Assembly (NCBI GenBank): GCA_002245855.1
Contig: NOUX01000002.1
Location: forward strand, 1 to 64,000
Origin: Sphingobacterium cellulitidis
GTDB lineage: Bacteria > Bacteroidota > Bacteroidia > Sphingobacteriales > Sphingobacteriaceae
Direction: 5' to 3'
DNA: 64,000 nucleotides
In this document: piece after piece, positions 7,085 to 17,049 of the stretch
How positions within the stretch are numbered: the stretch's first letter is position 1
How the letters are laid out: every line of letters begins with the position of its first letter
Notes under the pieces: model-generated
What the model was told of the DNA's origin: nothing
The model's database searches: none
What the model saw: only the letters and a program-made list of their open reading frames with translations
Made by a program: the position numbers and the translations under genes

Positions 7085-7438
7085 ATGAATGAACTATTTT
7101 TTTCAGCAATGTTTATAGGAAGTATACTTTTTGGAAACCCTGAAACCACAGAAATTCCTTCAGAATTAAATATGAATAATGTTGAATATGCTCAAGCCAA
7201 TCCCTCAGGAACCATAACCTTGATTTCAAGTTCAGCGATGAAGCTGAGATTCAAAGTAACTGGTGATCAAGTTGATACTCCTTTGGATATTTATGTAAAT
7301 GATGAAGCCCAAGGATCTGTAAATGTAAATGAGGAATTCGAAATAAAACGCCCTGTGAACAATGGAGGGCAACAAAGCATTGAAGTAATACTTAAAAATG
7401 CTGATTCTATATATGCAAGCTATGTGATTAGCTTCTAA
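7085..7438 (+). CDS. Small secreted Ig-like protein, unknown function
   Basis: 117 residues. The N-terminus (NELFFSAMFIGSILFG) is a weak signal-like hydrophobic segment. The rest has the alternating strands of a small beta-sandwich (GTITLISSSAMKLRFKVTG, PLDIYVNDEAQGSVNVNEEFEIK, QSIEVILKNADSIYASYVISF), reminiscent of short Bacteroidota Ig-like proteins such as DUF3244. The assignment is by fold impression only. A hairpin terminator follows directly. Confidence 0.55.
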   Translation: MNELFFSAMFIGSILFGNPETTEIPSELNMNNVEYAQANPSGTITLISSSAMKLRFKVTGDQVDTPLDIYVNDEAQGSVNVNEEFEIKRPVNNGGQQSIEVILKNADSIYASYVISF

Positions 7439-7459
7439 TCTCAATTAAATATAAGTAAG

Positions 7460-7487
7460 ACAACCTAAAGAAAATTCTTTAGGTTGT
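7460..7487 (+). terminator. Terminator after the Ig-like small protein gene
   Basis: A 13-bp stem ACAACCTAAAGAA / TTCTTTAGGTTGT with a 2-nt centre is followed by seven T. Confidence 0.88.
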
Positions 7488-7519
7488 TTTTTTACCCTTA
7501 ATATTTATTATTTTAAGGG

Positions 7520-7942
7520 ATGCTAACAAATTTTGAAATTCACGACCTGATCTATGTTTATTTTGATGGACACGAAATAGATTTACACAATGAATATGAT
7601 TTTATTGCGGAGAAGGTTATGATTTCAAAAACTGAGATTCATCTGTTATTTCAAAAGACCGATAATCTATTATTGAACCCTCCTTTTGAATTTCTACAAT
7701 TCAATGCTTACAATTATTCATATTTACTAAACAAAGCCCCTGATCAGGATCAAATATGGAATGACACCTGTATTGATGGAATCACCTACTATCCTTCTTC
7801 TGACCGAGAAATTCATAATGCCTTAATAGATCAAAGAACCGCCAAGGAGGAGGATGATCTAATCTTTGATTTCATGAGTAATCGGATTATTCGCATCGGT
7901 GCTGAGAGAATAATTCTCGAAGGATTCAATTCAGCGTCCTGA
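7520..7942 (+). CDS. Hypothetical cytosolic protein
   Basis: 140 residues without signal peptide or membrane helix, acidic, with an N-terminal alternating-strand half (LIYVYFDGHEIDLHNEYDFIAEKVMISKTEIHLLFQKT). I do not recognise the family; the strand-rich acidic character resembles small immunity or YxiG-like proteins, but no toxin gene is adjacent. It sits alone between two terminators, so it is probably transcribed by itself. Confidence 0.5.
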   Translation: MLTNFEIHDLIYVYFDGHEIDLHNEYDFIAEKVMISKTEIHLLFQKTDNLLLNPPFEFLQFNAYNYSYLLNKAPDQDQIWNDTCIDGITYYPSSDREIHNALIDQRTAKEEDDLIFDFMSNRIIRIGAERIILEGFNSAS

Positions 7943-8145
7943 TAATATCGACCAATGCCTCGGTGAAAAATACTTAGTCACCAGCAAGAATATTCACCGA
8001 TTTTTCCGCAATGTTTACCGAGAAAGCTTCAGAATTAACCTATTTAGCCTGTTACCGCCTGTTTTTACGTCCTACCTTTGAGATATCAAATAAGAAATAA
8101 TAACAAAAAAAATAAAACAGGTATTAAACATTAAAACTATAAGTC

Positions 8146-8589
8146 ATGAAAAATCTAGTAAAAACATTCGCAATCGCAGGTCTATTATTCGCTTCATCAT
8201 TAACAGCATTTGCAATCGATAAAGACAAGGACAAGTTAAATAATGCAGTCGTAGAAAATGTGGTTGATGCATACATCAACAGTTCAGTAAAAGGTGATGT
8301 AGAACATGTAGATAATTTATTCGCTGACAACTTCAGCTTAAAATACAATACAGAATACAATCAGGCTCCGCTTTCAAAAAGCTCATATATCAAACAGATT
8401 AAAGGTCAAAAAGGTGTAACCTTCAACTGTGACAGTGATTATCAAATCGTTGAAAAAGCTGGAAAATACAGTTTGGCAAAAGTAACCCTTGACTTCTCCA
8501 ACTTCAAACGCACTGACTACCTAACCATGGTACAAGATAATGAAGGTTGGAAAATCACTGAAGTAAACTCAGTTTTCGAACAAAAATAA
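8146..8589 (+). CDS. Secreted NTF2-like (putative lumazine-binding) protein
   Basis: 147 residues. A clear Sec signal peptide (MKNLVKTFAIAGLLFASSLTAFA, cleavage near residue 23) precedes one NTF2-like cone domain: VVDAYINSSVKGDVEHVDNLFADNFSLKYN, then LTMVQDNEGWKITEVNSVFEQ. This matches the putative lumazine-binding / SnoaL-like group used for small ligand binding; the ligand is unknown. A good -7 box TACCTTTG (8073-8080) lies 65 nt upstream, with a weak -33 region. A bidirectional terminator follows. Confidence 0.75.
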   Translation: MKNLVKTFAIAGLLFASSLTAFAIDKDKDKLNNAVVENVVDAYINSSVKGDVEHVDNLFADNFSLKYNTEYNQAPLSKSSYIKQIKGQKGVTFNCDSDYQIVEKAGKYSLAKVTLDFSNFKRTDYLTMVQDNEGWKITEVNSVFEQK

Positions 8590-8608
8590 TTGGATACAAC
8601 ATATATAA

Positions 8609-8638
8609 AAAGGCTGCTCTATGGTTAGAGCAGCCTTT
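8609..8638. terminator. Bidirectional terminator between convergent genes
   Basis: The stem AAAGGCTGCTCTA / TAGAGCAGCCTTT has a 4-nt loop. It lies between the plus-strand NTF2-like gene and the minus-strand DinB-like gene. Confidence 0.88.
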
Positions 8639-8647
8639 CTGTATATT

Positions 8648-9118
8648 TTATCTATCCCAAAACATTGGAGGCTCAATACCTAGACTTCTTAGATAAACAT
8701 ATCCTTGTCCACGATGATGAATTTCATTATCCACAAAGTATAATAGATTCTCATAAATTGGTGCATTAAATTGACCAAATAGATTGAAATGCTCTGGAAA
8801 TCTTTCCTCAGGAATTTGATTATAATATTCTGTAATCAATGGAGTTTGTCTATCCCATTCTGCCAAAAGTGCTTCCTTAGTATTAAATGGCACATCATGA
8901 TTAAATCCATCGGTGGTATTGTTAACCATTCCTTCCAATCCTGGAAGACCAACAGTTAATATCTCCTTTACCAGTTCAGCAAATGGACGCATTCCGCCAA
9001 TGCTAAATTCAAATAATTCCTTTTCAGGGAATTTCTCAATGGTATTTCTTGTTAAATTTCTATGGCCTTGCAAATGATTTAAGAATTCTGCTTTTGAAAA
9101 AAATCCGTTTGTGCTCAT
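8648..9118 (-). CDS. DinB family protein
   Basis: 156 residues forming a four-helix DinB/YfiT-type bundle. The metal-binding histidine triad is seen as HLQGHRNLTRNTIEKFPEKELFEFS near the start (the family's first His region) and NEIHHRGQGYVYLRSLGIEPPMF near the end, the signature C-terminus of DinB. Members bind metal and often act as thiol-dependent transferases or have unknown roles. It is monocistronic. A TAAATTTG -7-like box lies about 30 nt upstream (9148-9155) but without a good -33 partner. Confidence 0.82.
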   Translation of the reverse strand: MSTNGFFSKAEFLNHLQGHRNLTRNTIEKFPEKELFEFSIGGMRPFAELVKEILTVGLPGLEGMVNNTTDGFNHDVPFNTKEALLAEWDRQTPLITEYYNQIPEERFPEHFNLFGQFNAPIYENLLYFVDNEIHHRGQGYVYLRSLGIEPPMFWDR

Positions 9119-9210
9119 AATATTTTCTATTTAAATGATTGAATAATCAAATTTAAGAACATGGAATGACAGCCTTTTGTCAGCAGGTTTCAAGCTATAA
9201 ATCATAAAAA

Positions 9211-9240
9211 AACTTCCAAAAAAATCAATTTTTGGAAGTT
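9211..9240 (-). terminator. Terminator of the M14 peptidase gene
   Basis: A 12-bp stem AACTTCCAAAAA / TTTTTGGAAGTT; on the minus strand it is followed by a T run. Confidence 0.85.
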
Positions 9241-9259
9241 CTAATCTTTTAATTGTTTT

Positions 9260-10996
9260 CTACATCACTCTACCCACCGGATATAACATATAGTTATGTT
9301 CATAGTGGTGCGTACGTTTATAGATCCATTCCAATTGAGCTCTACCATTCTCAGCCAATTTAGGATCTTGCTTTTTAGCATCTTCAAAATCTTTCTTTAG
9401 CTTAGCATCCTTTTTCAGTAGTTCTGCAGCAGTATCTTCAAAGATATAAGCAGAGAAATACTCTTTCTGAGAAAGGATAGCATCAAAGAAATTCCAATTA
9501 AAAAAGGAATCCATTGCCTGAGGCTCCAAGGTTTCGATAATATAACGGTTGATATCCTGATTTGTTTCGATCAGCCAATCTCCTTTATAAAAGGGAACTT
9601 TCATGGTTTCAGCCTTTATTTCAACAGAATTATGCGGATAATGTCCTTCATAAGGACTTCCCTGAGTTTTATAGGATGTGATATAATACATCTCGACCTC
9701 TTTGACCTCATCCCTTTCCAATGCTGTCATTTTCACCCCATTGGTTTGCATCAATTCAATCAGCTTATCATAAGCCTGCGGAACAATATAAGCCTTTGGT
9801 TTTTTGATGATTATAGTGGGTTTATAAGTCGAAAAATAAGGCACTAGCTTGCTGAAAGGTTTATTACGATCATAATATAAACGATCCTGTCCTGAAACCT
9901 CACTTGCTTTCTTGCCTGATTCAAAGCCCTTGAACTCTATTTGTTCTACTGATTCAGCATCCAATGCCCAGCTAACAGGAAAATCAGTTTGTGAAGCTAC
10001 CTGAGCTTTTACATTTTTACGCAAAGCGACCAATTCCTTGGACTCAAGAACAGAAACCTCAAACAAGTTTTTCATCAAGGCATAGGTAGATTCCACACGT
10101 TGCTGATAGGGTTTCCACATATGTGTTTCCGGCATATATCCTATGGTATTATGCAAAGCTGCATATCCCGTTGAATATCTCGGACTTTCTAAAAATGAAA
10201 CCAAACCACTTTCCGGTGTTTCTCCCTTTGAATTTACATAAGGAACCATTGGAAATCCTTCCTTTTCCATCCTCTTATACAATTCATCCGTAAACTTGGA
10301 TTTCATATAGGGAGCAAGATCTTTATGAAGTTTATCCTTATGCGTTTCAATCAAGGTCATTACATATTGATAATCCGCCCCATTACTGGTATGCGTATCA
10401 AAAAACACATCGGGATCCCAGGTACTGAAGATTTTTTGAAACAGTCTGGAATTTCTTGTATCGCCTTTGATAAAGTCCCGATTCAAATCATAATGCTGCC
10501 TGGAACCTCTGAAACCATATTCATTAGGTCCATTTTGATTTACTCTAGACTCACCCCTATTAAGCATTCCAGCTATATTATAAACCGGAATTACACAGAG
10601 CACCAGATTATCCGGCAGTTTATCCTCCTTCAATAAATCCCGAATGAACATCATGGAAGCATCAATCCCTTCAGGTTCTCCAGGATGAATCCCATTATTG
10701 ATCAACATCACGGCTTTCCCTTTTGCTTTGATGCTCTTGGGATCAAAATCACCATCCTTAGAAAGAACGATCAGCTGTAATGGCTTGCCAACATCGGTCA
10801 AACCAATATCCATGATTTTCACATTTTTCCTACCCTTCAATAAGGTAGCATAATAGTCTTGGAGTTCCTGATAAGTTACCGTAGTATTCTTCTTGGCATC
10901 CAATTCATAAGGTATTTTCTGAGCTTTTGTTTCCATTATTCCGGTACTGATTAATAAAACAGCCAATCCAATGCTTTTCAATAAGCTATTATTCAT
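9260..10996 (-). CDS. Secreted M14-family zinc metallopeptidase
   Basis: 578 residues. A Sec signal peptide (residues 1-25, ending TKAQ) leads into a zinc-carboxypeptidase-like domain. The first zinc motif is HPGE (H104, E107) in NNGIHPGEPEG, the second zinc histidine is H202 in FFDTHTSNGADY, and NRDF (R173) is at the usual substrate-carboxylate position. Members cut C-terminal or side-chain amino acids from peptides. The C-terminal half (after about 330) is a beta-rich extension seen in Bacteroidota homologues. It probably acts in the periplasm on peptide or peptidoglycan fragments; the substrate is not determinable here. It has its own terminator. Confidence 0.88.
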   Translation of the reverse strand: MNNSLLKSIGLAVLLISTGIMETKAQKIPYELDAKKNTTVTYQELQDYYATLLKGRKNVKIMDIGLTDVGKPLQLIVLSKDGDFDPKSIKAKGKAVMLINNGIHPGEPEGIDASMMFIRDLLKEDKLPDNLVLCVIPVYNIAGMLNRGESRVNQNGPNEYGFRGSRQHYDLNRDFIKGDTRNSRLFQKIFSTWDPDVFFDTHTSNGADYQYVMTLIETHKDKLHKDLAPYMKSKFTDELYKRMEKEGFPMVPYVNSKGETPESGLVSFLESPRYSTGYAALHNTIGYMPETHMWKPYQQRVESTYALMKNLFEVSVLESKELVALRKNVKAQVASQTDFPVSWALDAESVEQIEFKGFESGKKASEVSGQDRLYYDRNKPFSKLVPYFSTYKPTIIIKKPKAYIVPQAYDKLIELMQTNGVKMTALERDEVKEVEMYYITSYKTQGSPYEGHYPHNSVEIKAETMKVPFYKGDWLIETNQDINRYIIETLEPQAMDSFFNWNFFDAILSQKEYFSAYIFEDTAAELLKKDAKLKKDFEDAKKQDPKLAENGRAQLEWIYKRTHHYEHNYMLYPVGRVM

Positions 10997-11165
10997 TATT
11001 TGCTTGGTTTATTTAGGTAAATAAAGATATGGAATATTTTTATTTGTTGAAGGACAGAAGCCCATTGCATCGAGATATAAAGAGGCTTCATTTCAAAAAT
11101 ATCTAACCAATTAACTTTTCAAACATTCAAGATTTCAAAATGCCGTTTCAATCAAATTCAAAAAA

Positions 11166-11196
11166 AAAGGTGCCGTTCCAACAGAACAGCACCTTT
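11166..11196 (-). terminator. Terminator of the aconitase gene
   Basis: An AAAGGTGC / GCACCTTT stem continued by GTTC / GAAC. On the minus strand it ends in a T run. Confidence 0.78.
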
Positions 11197-11274
11197 CGAG
11201 TTAGCATCTAATAAAACCAATATTCAGCTAGAAAATCAATCTTAATACTAAATACTAACTACTAAATACTCTAA

Positions 11275-13539
11275 CTAATTTTGATTCGCACGGATAATAT
11301 TCAATGCACCACCAGCTTTAAACCAACCGATTTGTTGTTCGTTGTAAGTGTGGTTAGCAAGAATTTCTTCCGAAGAACCGTCAGCATGGTGTAACACCAA
11401 TGTAAGCGGTTTATTAGGAGCGAATTCAGTTAATCCGATGATATCGATTGTATCGTCTTCTTTGATTTTATCGTAATCATCTTTATTAGCGAAGGTAAGA
11501 CCAAGCATACCTTGTTTTTTCAAGTTAGTTTCGTGGATACGAGCGAAAGATTTCACCAATACAGCACGAACGCCTAAGTGACGAGGCTCCATAGCAGCGT
11601 GTTCACGAGATGAACCTTCACCATAGTTTTCATCACCAACAACGATTGAACCAATACCGTGAGCTTTATAGTCACGTTGAGTTGCTGGAACCGGACCGTA
11701 CTCGCCAGTCAATTGGTTCTTCACATTATCAGTTTTATCGTTGAAGAAGTTTACTGCACCGATCAACATATTGTTAGAGATGTTGTCTAGGTGACCACGG
11801 TATTTCAACCAAGGACCAGCCATAGAGATGTGGTCAGTAGTACATTTACCTTTAGCTTTGATTAATAATTTCAAGCCTTTAAGGTCAGTACCTTCCCAAG
11901 CAGCGAAAGGTTCTAATAATTGTAGACGATCAGAAGTTGGAGATACATCTACAGTAACGCTTGAACCATCTTTTGCAGGAGCTTGATATCCAGGATCATC
12001 CACTGCGAATCCTTTTTCTGGTAATTCATCACCTGTAGGAGGATCTAATTTCACTTGCTCACCATTTTTGTTAGTTAAAGTGTCAGTAAGTGGGTTAAAT
12101 CCTAAGTCACCAGAGATAGCGATTGCTGCTACCATTTCAGGAGAAGTTACGAAAGCAAAAGTATTCGGGTTTCCGTCAGCACGTTTCGCGAAGTTACGGT
12201 TGAAGGAGTGAACGATTGTGTTTTTCTCTTGTTTTTCAGATCCAGCACGATCCCACATACCGATACATGGTCCACATGCATTTGTAAAGATAGTAGCGTT
12301 AAGATCTTCGAAAGTTTTCAATAAACCATCACGGTCAGCAGTGAAACGTACTTGCTCGGAACCTGGGTTGATACCAAATTCAGCTTTTGTTACAAGACCT
12401 TTTTCAACCGCTTGGCGAGCGATAGATGCAGCACGAGATAAATCCTCGTAAGAAGAGTTGGTACATGATCCGATCAATCCCCACTCTACTTTTGTAGGCC
12501 ATCCGTTTTTACCTGCTTCTTCACGCATACGTGAGATTGGAGTATACAAATCTGGAGTAAAAGGACCATTCAATGAAGGCTCTAACTCAGATAAGTTGAT
12601 TTCGATCAATTGATCGAAGTATTGCTCAGGGTTAGCATAAACCTCAGCATCTGCTGTTAAATGTTGCTTAATTGCATTTGCTGCATCAGCAACTTCAGCA
12701 CGGTCAGTAGCACGTAAGTAACGCTCCATTGACTCATCGTATCCGAAGGTTGAAGTTGTAGCACCAATTTCAGCACCCATGTTACAGATCGTACCTTTAC
12801 CAGTACATGATAATGATTCAGCACCTTCACCGAAGTATTCTACGATAGCACCAGTACCACCTTTTACAGTTAAGATACCAGCAACTTTCAAGATTACATC
12901 TTTAGGAGCCGCCCATCCTGATAATTTACCAGTTAATTTTACACCGATTAATTTAGGGAATTTTAGTTCCCAAGGTAATCCAGCCATTACATCACAGGCA
13001 TCAGCACCACCAACACCAATAGCGACCATACCTAATCCACCAGCATTTACTGTGTGGGAGTCAGTTCCGATCATCATACCACCTGGGAATGCGTAGTTTT
13101 CAAGAACTACTTGGTGGATAATACCAGCACCTGGTTTCCAGAAACCGATACCATATTTGTTAGATACAGAACTTAAAAAGTTGAATACTTCAGAACTTTC
13201 GTTTTTAGCACGATTTAAATCCTCTGCTGCTCCATCACGCGCTTGAATCAAGTGGTCACAGTGTACAGTTGAAGGAACTGCTGCTTGAGCACGGCCTGCT
13301 TGCATAAATTGCAATAAAGCCATCTGCGCCGTCGCATCCTGCATCGCTACACGGTCCGGTGCAAAATCAACATATGATTTACCACGTTCGTAAGCCTCAG
13401 ATGCATTACCATCCCAAAGGTGTGCATATAAAATTTTCTCAGCTAGAGTCAATGGTTTATTCACAACTTGACGAGCCGCAGTAATACGTTCATCATATTG
13501 AGAATATACCTTTTTGATCATGTCTATATCAAAAGCCAT
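11275..13539 (-). CDS. acn: Aconitate hydratase
   Basis: A 754-residue TCA-cycle enzyme that isomerises citrate to isocitrate through cis-aconitate on a [4Fe-4S] cluster. Length and sequence match the mitochondrial-type aconitase typical of Bacteroidota rather than long AcnA or AcnB. Cluster cysteines are seen in [13 protein letters not shown] and in [12 protein letters not shown]. The swivelling C-terminal domain has [15 protein letters not shown], holding the substrate-binding Ser-Arg. The start [19 protein letters not shown] matches homologues. It is a single-gene unit. A poly-A-rich leader with CAAAAATA (a TATTTTTG -7-like box on the minus strand) lies about 65 nt upstream. Confidence 0.97.
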   Translation of the reverse strand: MAFDIDMIKKVYSQYDERITAARQVVNKPLTLAEKILYAHLWDGNASEAYERGKSYVDFAPDRVAMQDATAQMALLQFMQAGRAQAAVPSTVHCDHLIQARDGAAEDLNRAKNESSEVFNFLSSVSNKYGIGFWKPGAGIIHQVVLENYAFPGGMMIGTDSHTVNAGGLGMVAIGVGGADACDVMAGLPWELKFPKLIGVKLTGKLSGWAAPKDVILKVAGILTVKGGTGAIVEYFGEGAESLSCTGKGTICNMGAEIGATTSTFGYDESMERYLRATDRAEVADAANAIKQHLTADAEVYANPEQYFDQLIEINLSELEPSLNGPFTPDLYTPISRMREEAGKNGWPTKVEWGLIGSCTNSSYEDLSRAASIARQAVEKGLVTKAEFGINPGSEQVRFTADRDGLLKTFEDLNATIFTNACGPCIGMWDRAGSEKQEKNTIVHSFNRNFAKRADGNPNTFAFVTSPEMVAAIAISGDLGFNPLTDTLTNKNGEQVKLDPPTGDELPEKGFAVDDPGYQAPAKDGSSVTVDVSPTSDRLQLLEPFAAWEGTDLKGLKLLIKAKGKCTTDHISMAGPWLKYRGHLDNISNNMLIGAVNFFNDKTDNVKNQLTGEYGPVPATQRDYKAHGIGSIVVGDENYGEGSSREHAAMEPRHLGVRAVLVKSFARIHETNLKKQGMLGLTFANKDDYDKIKEDDTIDIIGLTEFAPNKPLTLVLHHADGSSEEILANHTYNEQQIGWFKAGGALNIIRANQN

Positions 13540-13684
13540 TATTTGTAGTTTAATATGATTTATTAAATTTTAACCATTATTAGCTCCCTATTATGAGCTA
13601 TTTACGCAAAAATACAAAAAAAACTGCGTTTAATTCGCATTTCTGCCATCACACGCTAATTTGGAAGTATTCTAAACAAACGTC

Positions 13685-14365
13685 TTAAACCATTTGAACT
13701 GTAGGGTCTACAGCCTTCAAATCCTTAATCGTTTGCATCGGGTTTTCCGAACTGAATACAAAACTTCCAGCTACTAAAACGTCCGCTCCAGCAGCTAATA
13801 ATTTGCCTGCATTCGAGGTTCCTACTCCACCATCAATCTCGATTAATACATCCGTATTTTGGTCAGCCGCCAAAGCGCGCAATTCTTTAATCTTGCTGTA
13901 GGTACGCTCAATAAATTTCTGTCCGCCGAATCCAGGATTCACCGACATCAAACATACCAGGTCAATATCCTGAATCACATCCTTCAATAATGAAACTGGT
14001 GTATGCGGATTCAAAGCAACTCCTGCTTTACATCCCAACTCCTTAATCGCTGCTAATGTGCGGTGTAAGTGAGTACAAGCTTCATAATGAACCGTAATAA
14101 TTTCGGCACCATTGTCCTTACAAACTTTTAGATAACGGTCAGGATCAACAATCATCAAATGAACATCCAAAGGTTTCTTGGCATGTTTCGCAATCGCATT
14201 CATTACTGGAAATCCAAAAGAGATATTTGGAACAAATACACCATCCATGATGTCAATATGAAACCAATCTGCTTCGCTTTCATTTACCATTTGAACATCA
14301 CGCTGTAAATTGGCAAAATCTGCAGCCAATACCGACGGTGCTATTAAGTGTTGTTGTGTGGACAT
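13685..14365 (-). CDS. rpe: Ribulose-phosphate 3-epimerase
   Basis: A 226-residue (beta/alpha)8 barrel of the pentose phosphate pathway, interconverting ribulose-5-P and xylulose-5-P. The full set of family motifs is present: IAPSVLAADFANL, WFHIDIMDGVFVPNISFG, PLDVHLMI, LMSVNPGFGGQKFI, IEIDGGV and the final phosphate-binding ADVLVAGSFVF. The metal-binding His and Asp residues lie in HIDIMDG, VHLM and IDGG. It is monocistronic. Confidence 0.97.
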   Translation of the reverse strand: MSTQQHLIAPSVLAADFANLQRDVQMVNESEADWFHIDIMDGVFVPNISFGFPVMNAIAKHAKKPLDVHLMIVDPDRYLKVCKDNGAEIITVHYEACTHLHRTLAAIKELGCKAGVALNPHTPVSLLKDVIQDIDLVCLMSVNPGFGGQKFIERTYSKIKELRALAADQNTDVLIEIDGGVGTSNAGKLLAAGADVLVAGSFVFSSENPMQTIKDLKAVDPTVQMV

Positions 14366-14380
14366 GTATTAATTTTTTTG

Positions 14381-14411
14381 CAAAGATAACAAGTATTATC
14401 CTCTATCAGAA
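14381..14411 (-). promoter_or_regulatory. Candidate rpe promoter
   Basis: On the minus strand a perfect -7 box TATCTTTG (14381-14388) has a weak -33 partner (TTCT, 14408-14411) at exactly 19 nt. It lies 15-22 nt upstream of the rpe ATG. Confidence 0.45.
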
Positions 14412-14527
14412 AACAATGTCCGTTTTTGAATGAATTGCTACAATTCGCTTACAAATTGAGAGATGTGAGATGTACTGTTTGCTCTAAAATAATTACATTT
14501 GTTAGTTAGGATTACTAAAAATAGACT

Positions 14528-16660
14528 GTGGCGAAATTAAAAATAAATTACCCTAAGGATAAACTTCAACAAAACTCCACTATGTGGAAATACGGCATGG
14601 TGATTCTTACCATTGTGCTGATCTGTATTTTTCTGCCGAAACAACCTCGGTTCAGATATGAATATCAGAAAGGAAAACCATGGAATCATGAGAATCTAAC
14701 CTCGCCCTATAATTTTGCCATTCTAAAGACTGCCGAGGAAATGGAACGTGATAAGCAATATATCCTTAACACGGTCCAGCCAATCTATAACTTGAATGAC
14801 GTCGCTAGCAAAGAACAAATCGACCAATTCAATACTGACCTTAATGAAAAATGGCAAGCCAGCCAACTGGATTCTTCTGAAACTGGCAACCTCAATGATT
14901 ATCGTGAAGTTGGTACGGCATTGTTAAACTATATTTATGGACGTGGTGTTATCTCGTTAAATAACCGATACCAAATCAAGGGTAGCGATTCAACCAAAAA
15001 TGACCCAACTTCCCTAGAATATAATTTTGTATTAATCCATGATAATATTGCTCAGCAAAAAAATACGGTCGACTGCTTCACCATCGAATCGGCGAACCAA
15101 TATATTGTTGGGGCATTGGAAAAGAATAAACTGATTGAGCATAAGCGTTGGTTGTCAGAAGTTCTCAAGAACTACATCACCATCAACTATGTCTTCAACG
15201 AATCCCAAACCAATAAGGTTGAACAGACGGCATTGGCCAATATCTCCACTACGCGGGGTATGGTTCAAAAAGACGAGCTGATTGCCGAGCAAGGCAAGAT
15301 CATCAATAATGAGACCTACCAGAAGCTGGAATCACTACGTAAGGTATTCGAAGATGAATCCAGGATCAGTGGTGAACAAAACCTTGTGACCTTTGGTCAT
15401 TTCGTCTTGATTTCATTGGCAATGGCGCTGCTGATGGTATTCCTATATTTCTTTAGAAGGGATATCTTCAACAACAACCGCTTACTTTTTATCATCTTCA
15501 TCGTTATTTTGGTGATGCTGGGCGTACTGAGTTGGGCTATCAAGATCAAGATTCCAAGCTTATACTATATCCCTTACTGTTCCGTACCGATTATTTTCAG
15601 ACTATTATTTGATACCCGGATCGCATTGAATATCCATATTCTAATGGTCTTGGTAGCAGGACTATTCGTGCCGAACAGCTTTGACTTTGTATTCCTACAA
15701 TTTACGGCGGGTATGGTCGCTATTTACAGCATCCGTACATTAGTTAAAAGAGAGCAATTCCTTGTTTCCAGTGTATTGATACTGGCAACATATATTCTTG
15801 CCTATGTCGGATTGGTATTGACCAGAAACGGATCCTTCTCTTCCATCTACTGGCAAGACATCCTTCCGTTTACGGTGAGTGTGGGTCTAACCCTCCTAGC
15901 CTATCCATTGATCTATGCATTTGAGAAATTATTCGGAATTGTATCCGATCTGACCTTGATGGAGCTGACCAACAGTAATTCGCGTTTATTGCGTGAGTTA
16001 TCTCTGAAAGCACCAGGAACCTTCCAACACTCCTTACAGGTTGCTAACCTTGCGGAGGCAGCAATTTATAAGATTGGTGGAAATCCTCTATTAATACGTG
16101 CAGGAGCACTATATCATGATATTGGAAAGATGATCAATCCGCTATATTTCATCGAGAACCAAAAGACAAACGACAACCCGCATGAGGAGTTGACACCTGA
16201 ACAAAGTGCACAGATCATCATTTCCCACGTTTTAAAGGGGATAGAAATGGCCCGTAAGAACCAAATGCCGGAGGTTGTAATAGACTTTATCCGAACGCAT
16301 CACGGAACGACGAAGGTAGATTACTTTTACAACATGGCGGTGAAAGCGAATCCGGACAAGGTGATTGACGAATCCATCTTTAAGTATCCGGGTCCAGTGC
16401 CGTTCTCCAAGGAAACTGCGGTATTGATGATGGCGGATTCAGTAGAAGCGGCATCCAGAGCATTAAAGGAGCCAACGGAGGAATCCATCAACAATTTAGT
16501 GGACAAGATTATTGACCATAAATTGATGCAGCGACAGTTCCAGAATGCGGATATTACGATGCGTGAGATCTCCGAATCGGCGAAGATATTCAAGGCGATG
16601 TTGAAGAGCATTTACCATGTTCGCATCGATTATGATCTGAGCAAGAAGAAAGATAATTAA
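14528..16660 (+). CDS. 7TM-HD domain phosphodiesterase (PgpH/YqfF type)
   Basis: 710 residues: one N-terminal membrane helix (about 20-38), a large extracytoplasmic 7TMR-HDED domain (about 40-285), seven transmembrane helices (about 290-480) and a cytoplasmic HD domain (about 490-690). HD residues are seen in GTFQHSLQVANLAEAA, ALYHDIGKM, ISHVLKGIEMA and FIRTHHGTTKVDYFY. PgpH-type proteins hydrolyse c-di-AMP, and a Bacteroidota member is expected to do the same. I keep the GTG start (14528), because it gives a short basic cytosolic leader before the first helix; ATG at 14582 is the alternative. It is followed after about 115 bp by tRNA-Ser. Confidence 0.88.
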   Translation: MAKLKINYPKDKLQQNSTMWKYGMVILTIVLICIFLPKQPRFRYEYQKGKPWNHENLTSPYNFAILKTAEEMERDKQYILNTVQPIYNLNDVASKEQIDQFNTDLNEKWQASQLDSSETGNLNDYREVGTALLNYIYGRGVISLNNRYQIKGSDSTKNDPTSLEYNFVLIHDNIAQQKNTVDCFTIESANQYIVGALEKNKLIEHKRWLSEVLKNYITINYVFNESQTNKVEQTALANISTTRGMVQKDELIAEQGKIINNETYQKLESLRKVFEDESRISGEQNLVTFGHFVLISLAMALLMVFLYFFRRDIFNNNRLLFIIFIVILVMLGVLSWAIKIKIPSLYYIPYCSVPIIFRLLFDTRIALNIHILMVLVAGLFVPNSFDFVFLQFTAGMVAIYSIRTLVKREQFLVSSVLILATYILAYVGLVLTRNGSFSSIYWQDILPFTVSVGLTLLAYPLIYAFEKLFGIVSDLTLMELTNSNSRLLRELSLKAPGTFQHSLQVANLAEAAIYKIGGNPLLIRAGALYHDIGKMINPLYFIENQKTNDNPHEELTPEQSAQIIISHVLKGIEMARKNQMPEVVIDFIRTHHGTTKVDYFYNMAVKANPDKVIDESIFKYPGPVPFSKETAVLMMADSVEAASRALKEPTEESINNLVDKIIDHKLMQRQFQNADITMREISESAKIFKAMLKSIYHVRIDYDLSKKKDN

Positions 16661-16729
16661 AAAAACAAATTGATATTCAAAAGGTTGCTGATAGAGTAGA
16701 ATAAAATGGGAATTTTTCGCTAAATCGAC

Positions 16730-16760
16730 TTTGAAGAGTGAAAATTTTGCGTTATGTTTG
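16730..16760 (+). promoter_or_regulatory. Bacteroidota sigma-A promoter of tRNA-Ser(GCT)
   Basis: TTTG (16730-16733), 19 nt, then TATGTTTG (16753-16760), an exact consensus. The tRNA starts 15 nt further on. Confidence 0.88.
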
Positions 16761-16774
16761 CACTGTCGAAACCC

Positions 16775-16862
<88 letters not shown>

Positions 16863-16873
16863 AAAGATAAATT

Positions 16874-16902
16874 AAAACCCTTCAACGTAGTTGAAGGGTT
16901 TT
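16874..16902 (+). terminator. Terminator of tRNA-Ser(GCT), overlapping a longer palindrome
   Basis: A 13-bp stem AAAACCCTTCAAC / GTTGAAGGGTTTT around a 3-nt loop. Its right arm is reused as the start of the left arm of the next palindrome (16897-16960). Confidence 0.78.
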
Positions 16903-16960
16903 GTTGTTTACAGCGAATTGCCAAAATGTTTTGAAGCAATTCGCTGTAAACAACAAAACC
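16897..16960. repeat. Perfect 25-bp-arm palindrome downstream of tRNA-Ser(GCT)
   Basis: The arms 16897-16921 and 16936-16960 are perfectly complementary over 25 bp with a 14-nt loop. An outer pair AAATTAAAACC (16869-16879) and GGTTTTAATTT (16980-16990) encloses it. The same nested layout follows tRNA-Ser(TGA) with different arm sequences, so structure is kept while sequence changes. The stretch 16862-17272 contains only this and the 103-bp repeat, plus a short tandem CACACTTTTG (17153-17162, 17164-17173). Confidence 0.85.
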
Positions 16961-17049
16961 AGCGAGAGAAACGAGCGTAGGTTTTAATTTCCATCTTTTA
17001 GCCTCCCCCACAAGGGATCGCCGAAGGCAATCCCGCCCTCTTTCAGTAA
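16947..17049. repeat. 103-bp direct repeat, left copy
   Basis: Identical over its full length to 21060-21162. It contains AGCGAGAGAAACGAGCG and the small hairpin GGGATCGCCGAAGGCAATCCC. A diverged relative is at 18256-18350. The two identical copies bracket about 4.0 kb of accessory genes. Confidence 0.9.

Noticed and set aside
12779..13096. 105-codon plus-strand frame antisense to aconitase
   Set aside because: Shadow of a strongly conserved gene; proline-rich artefact sequence.
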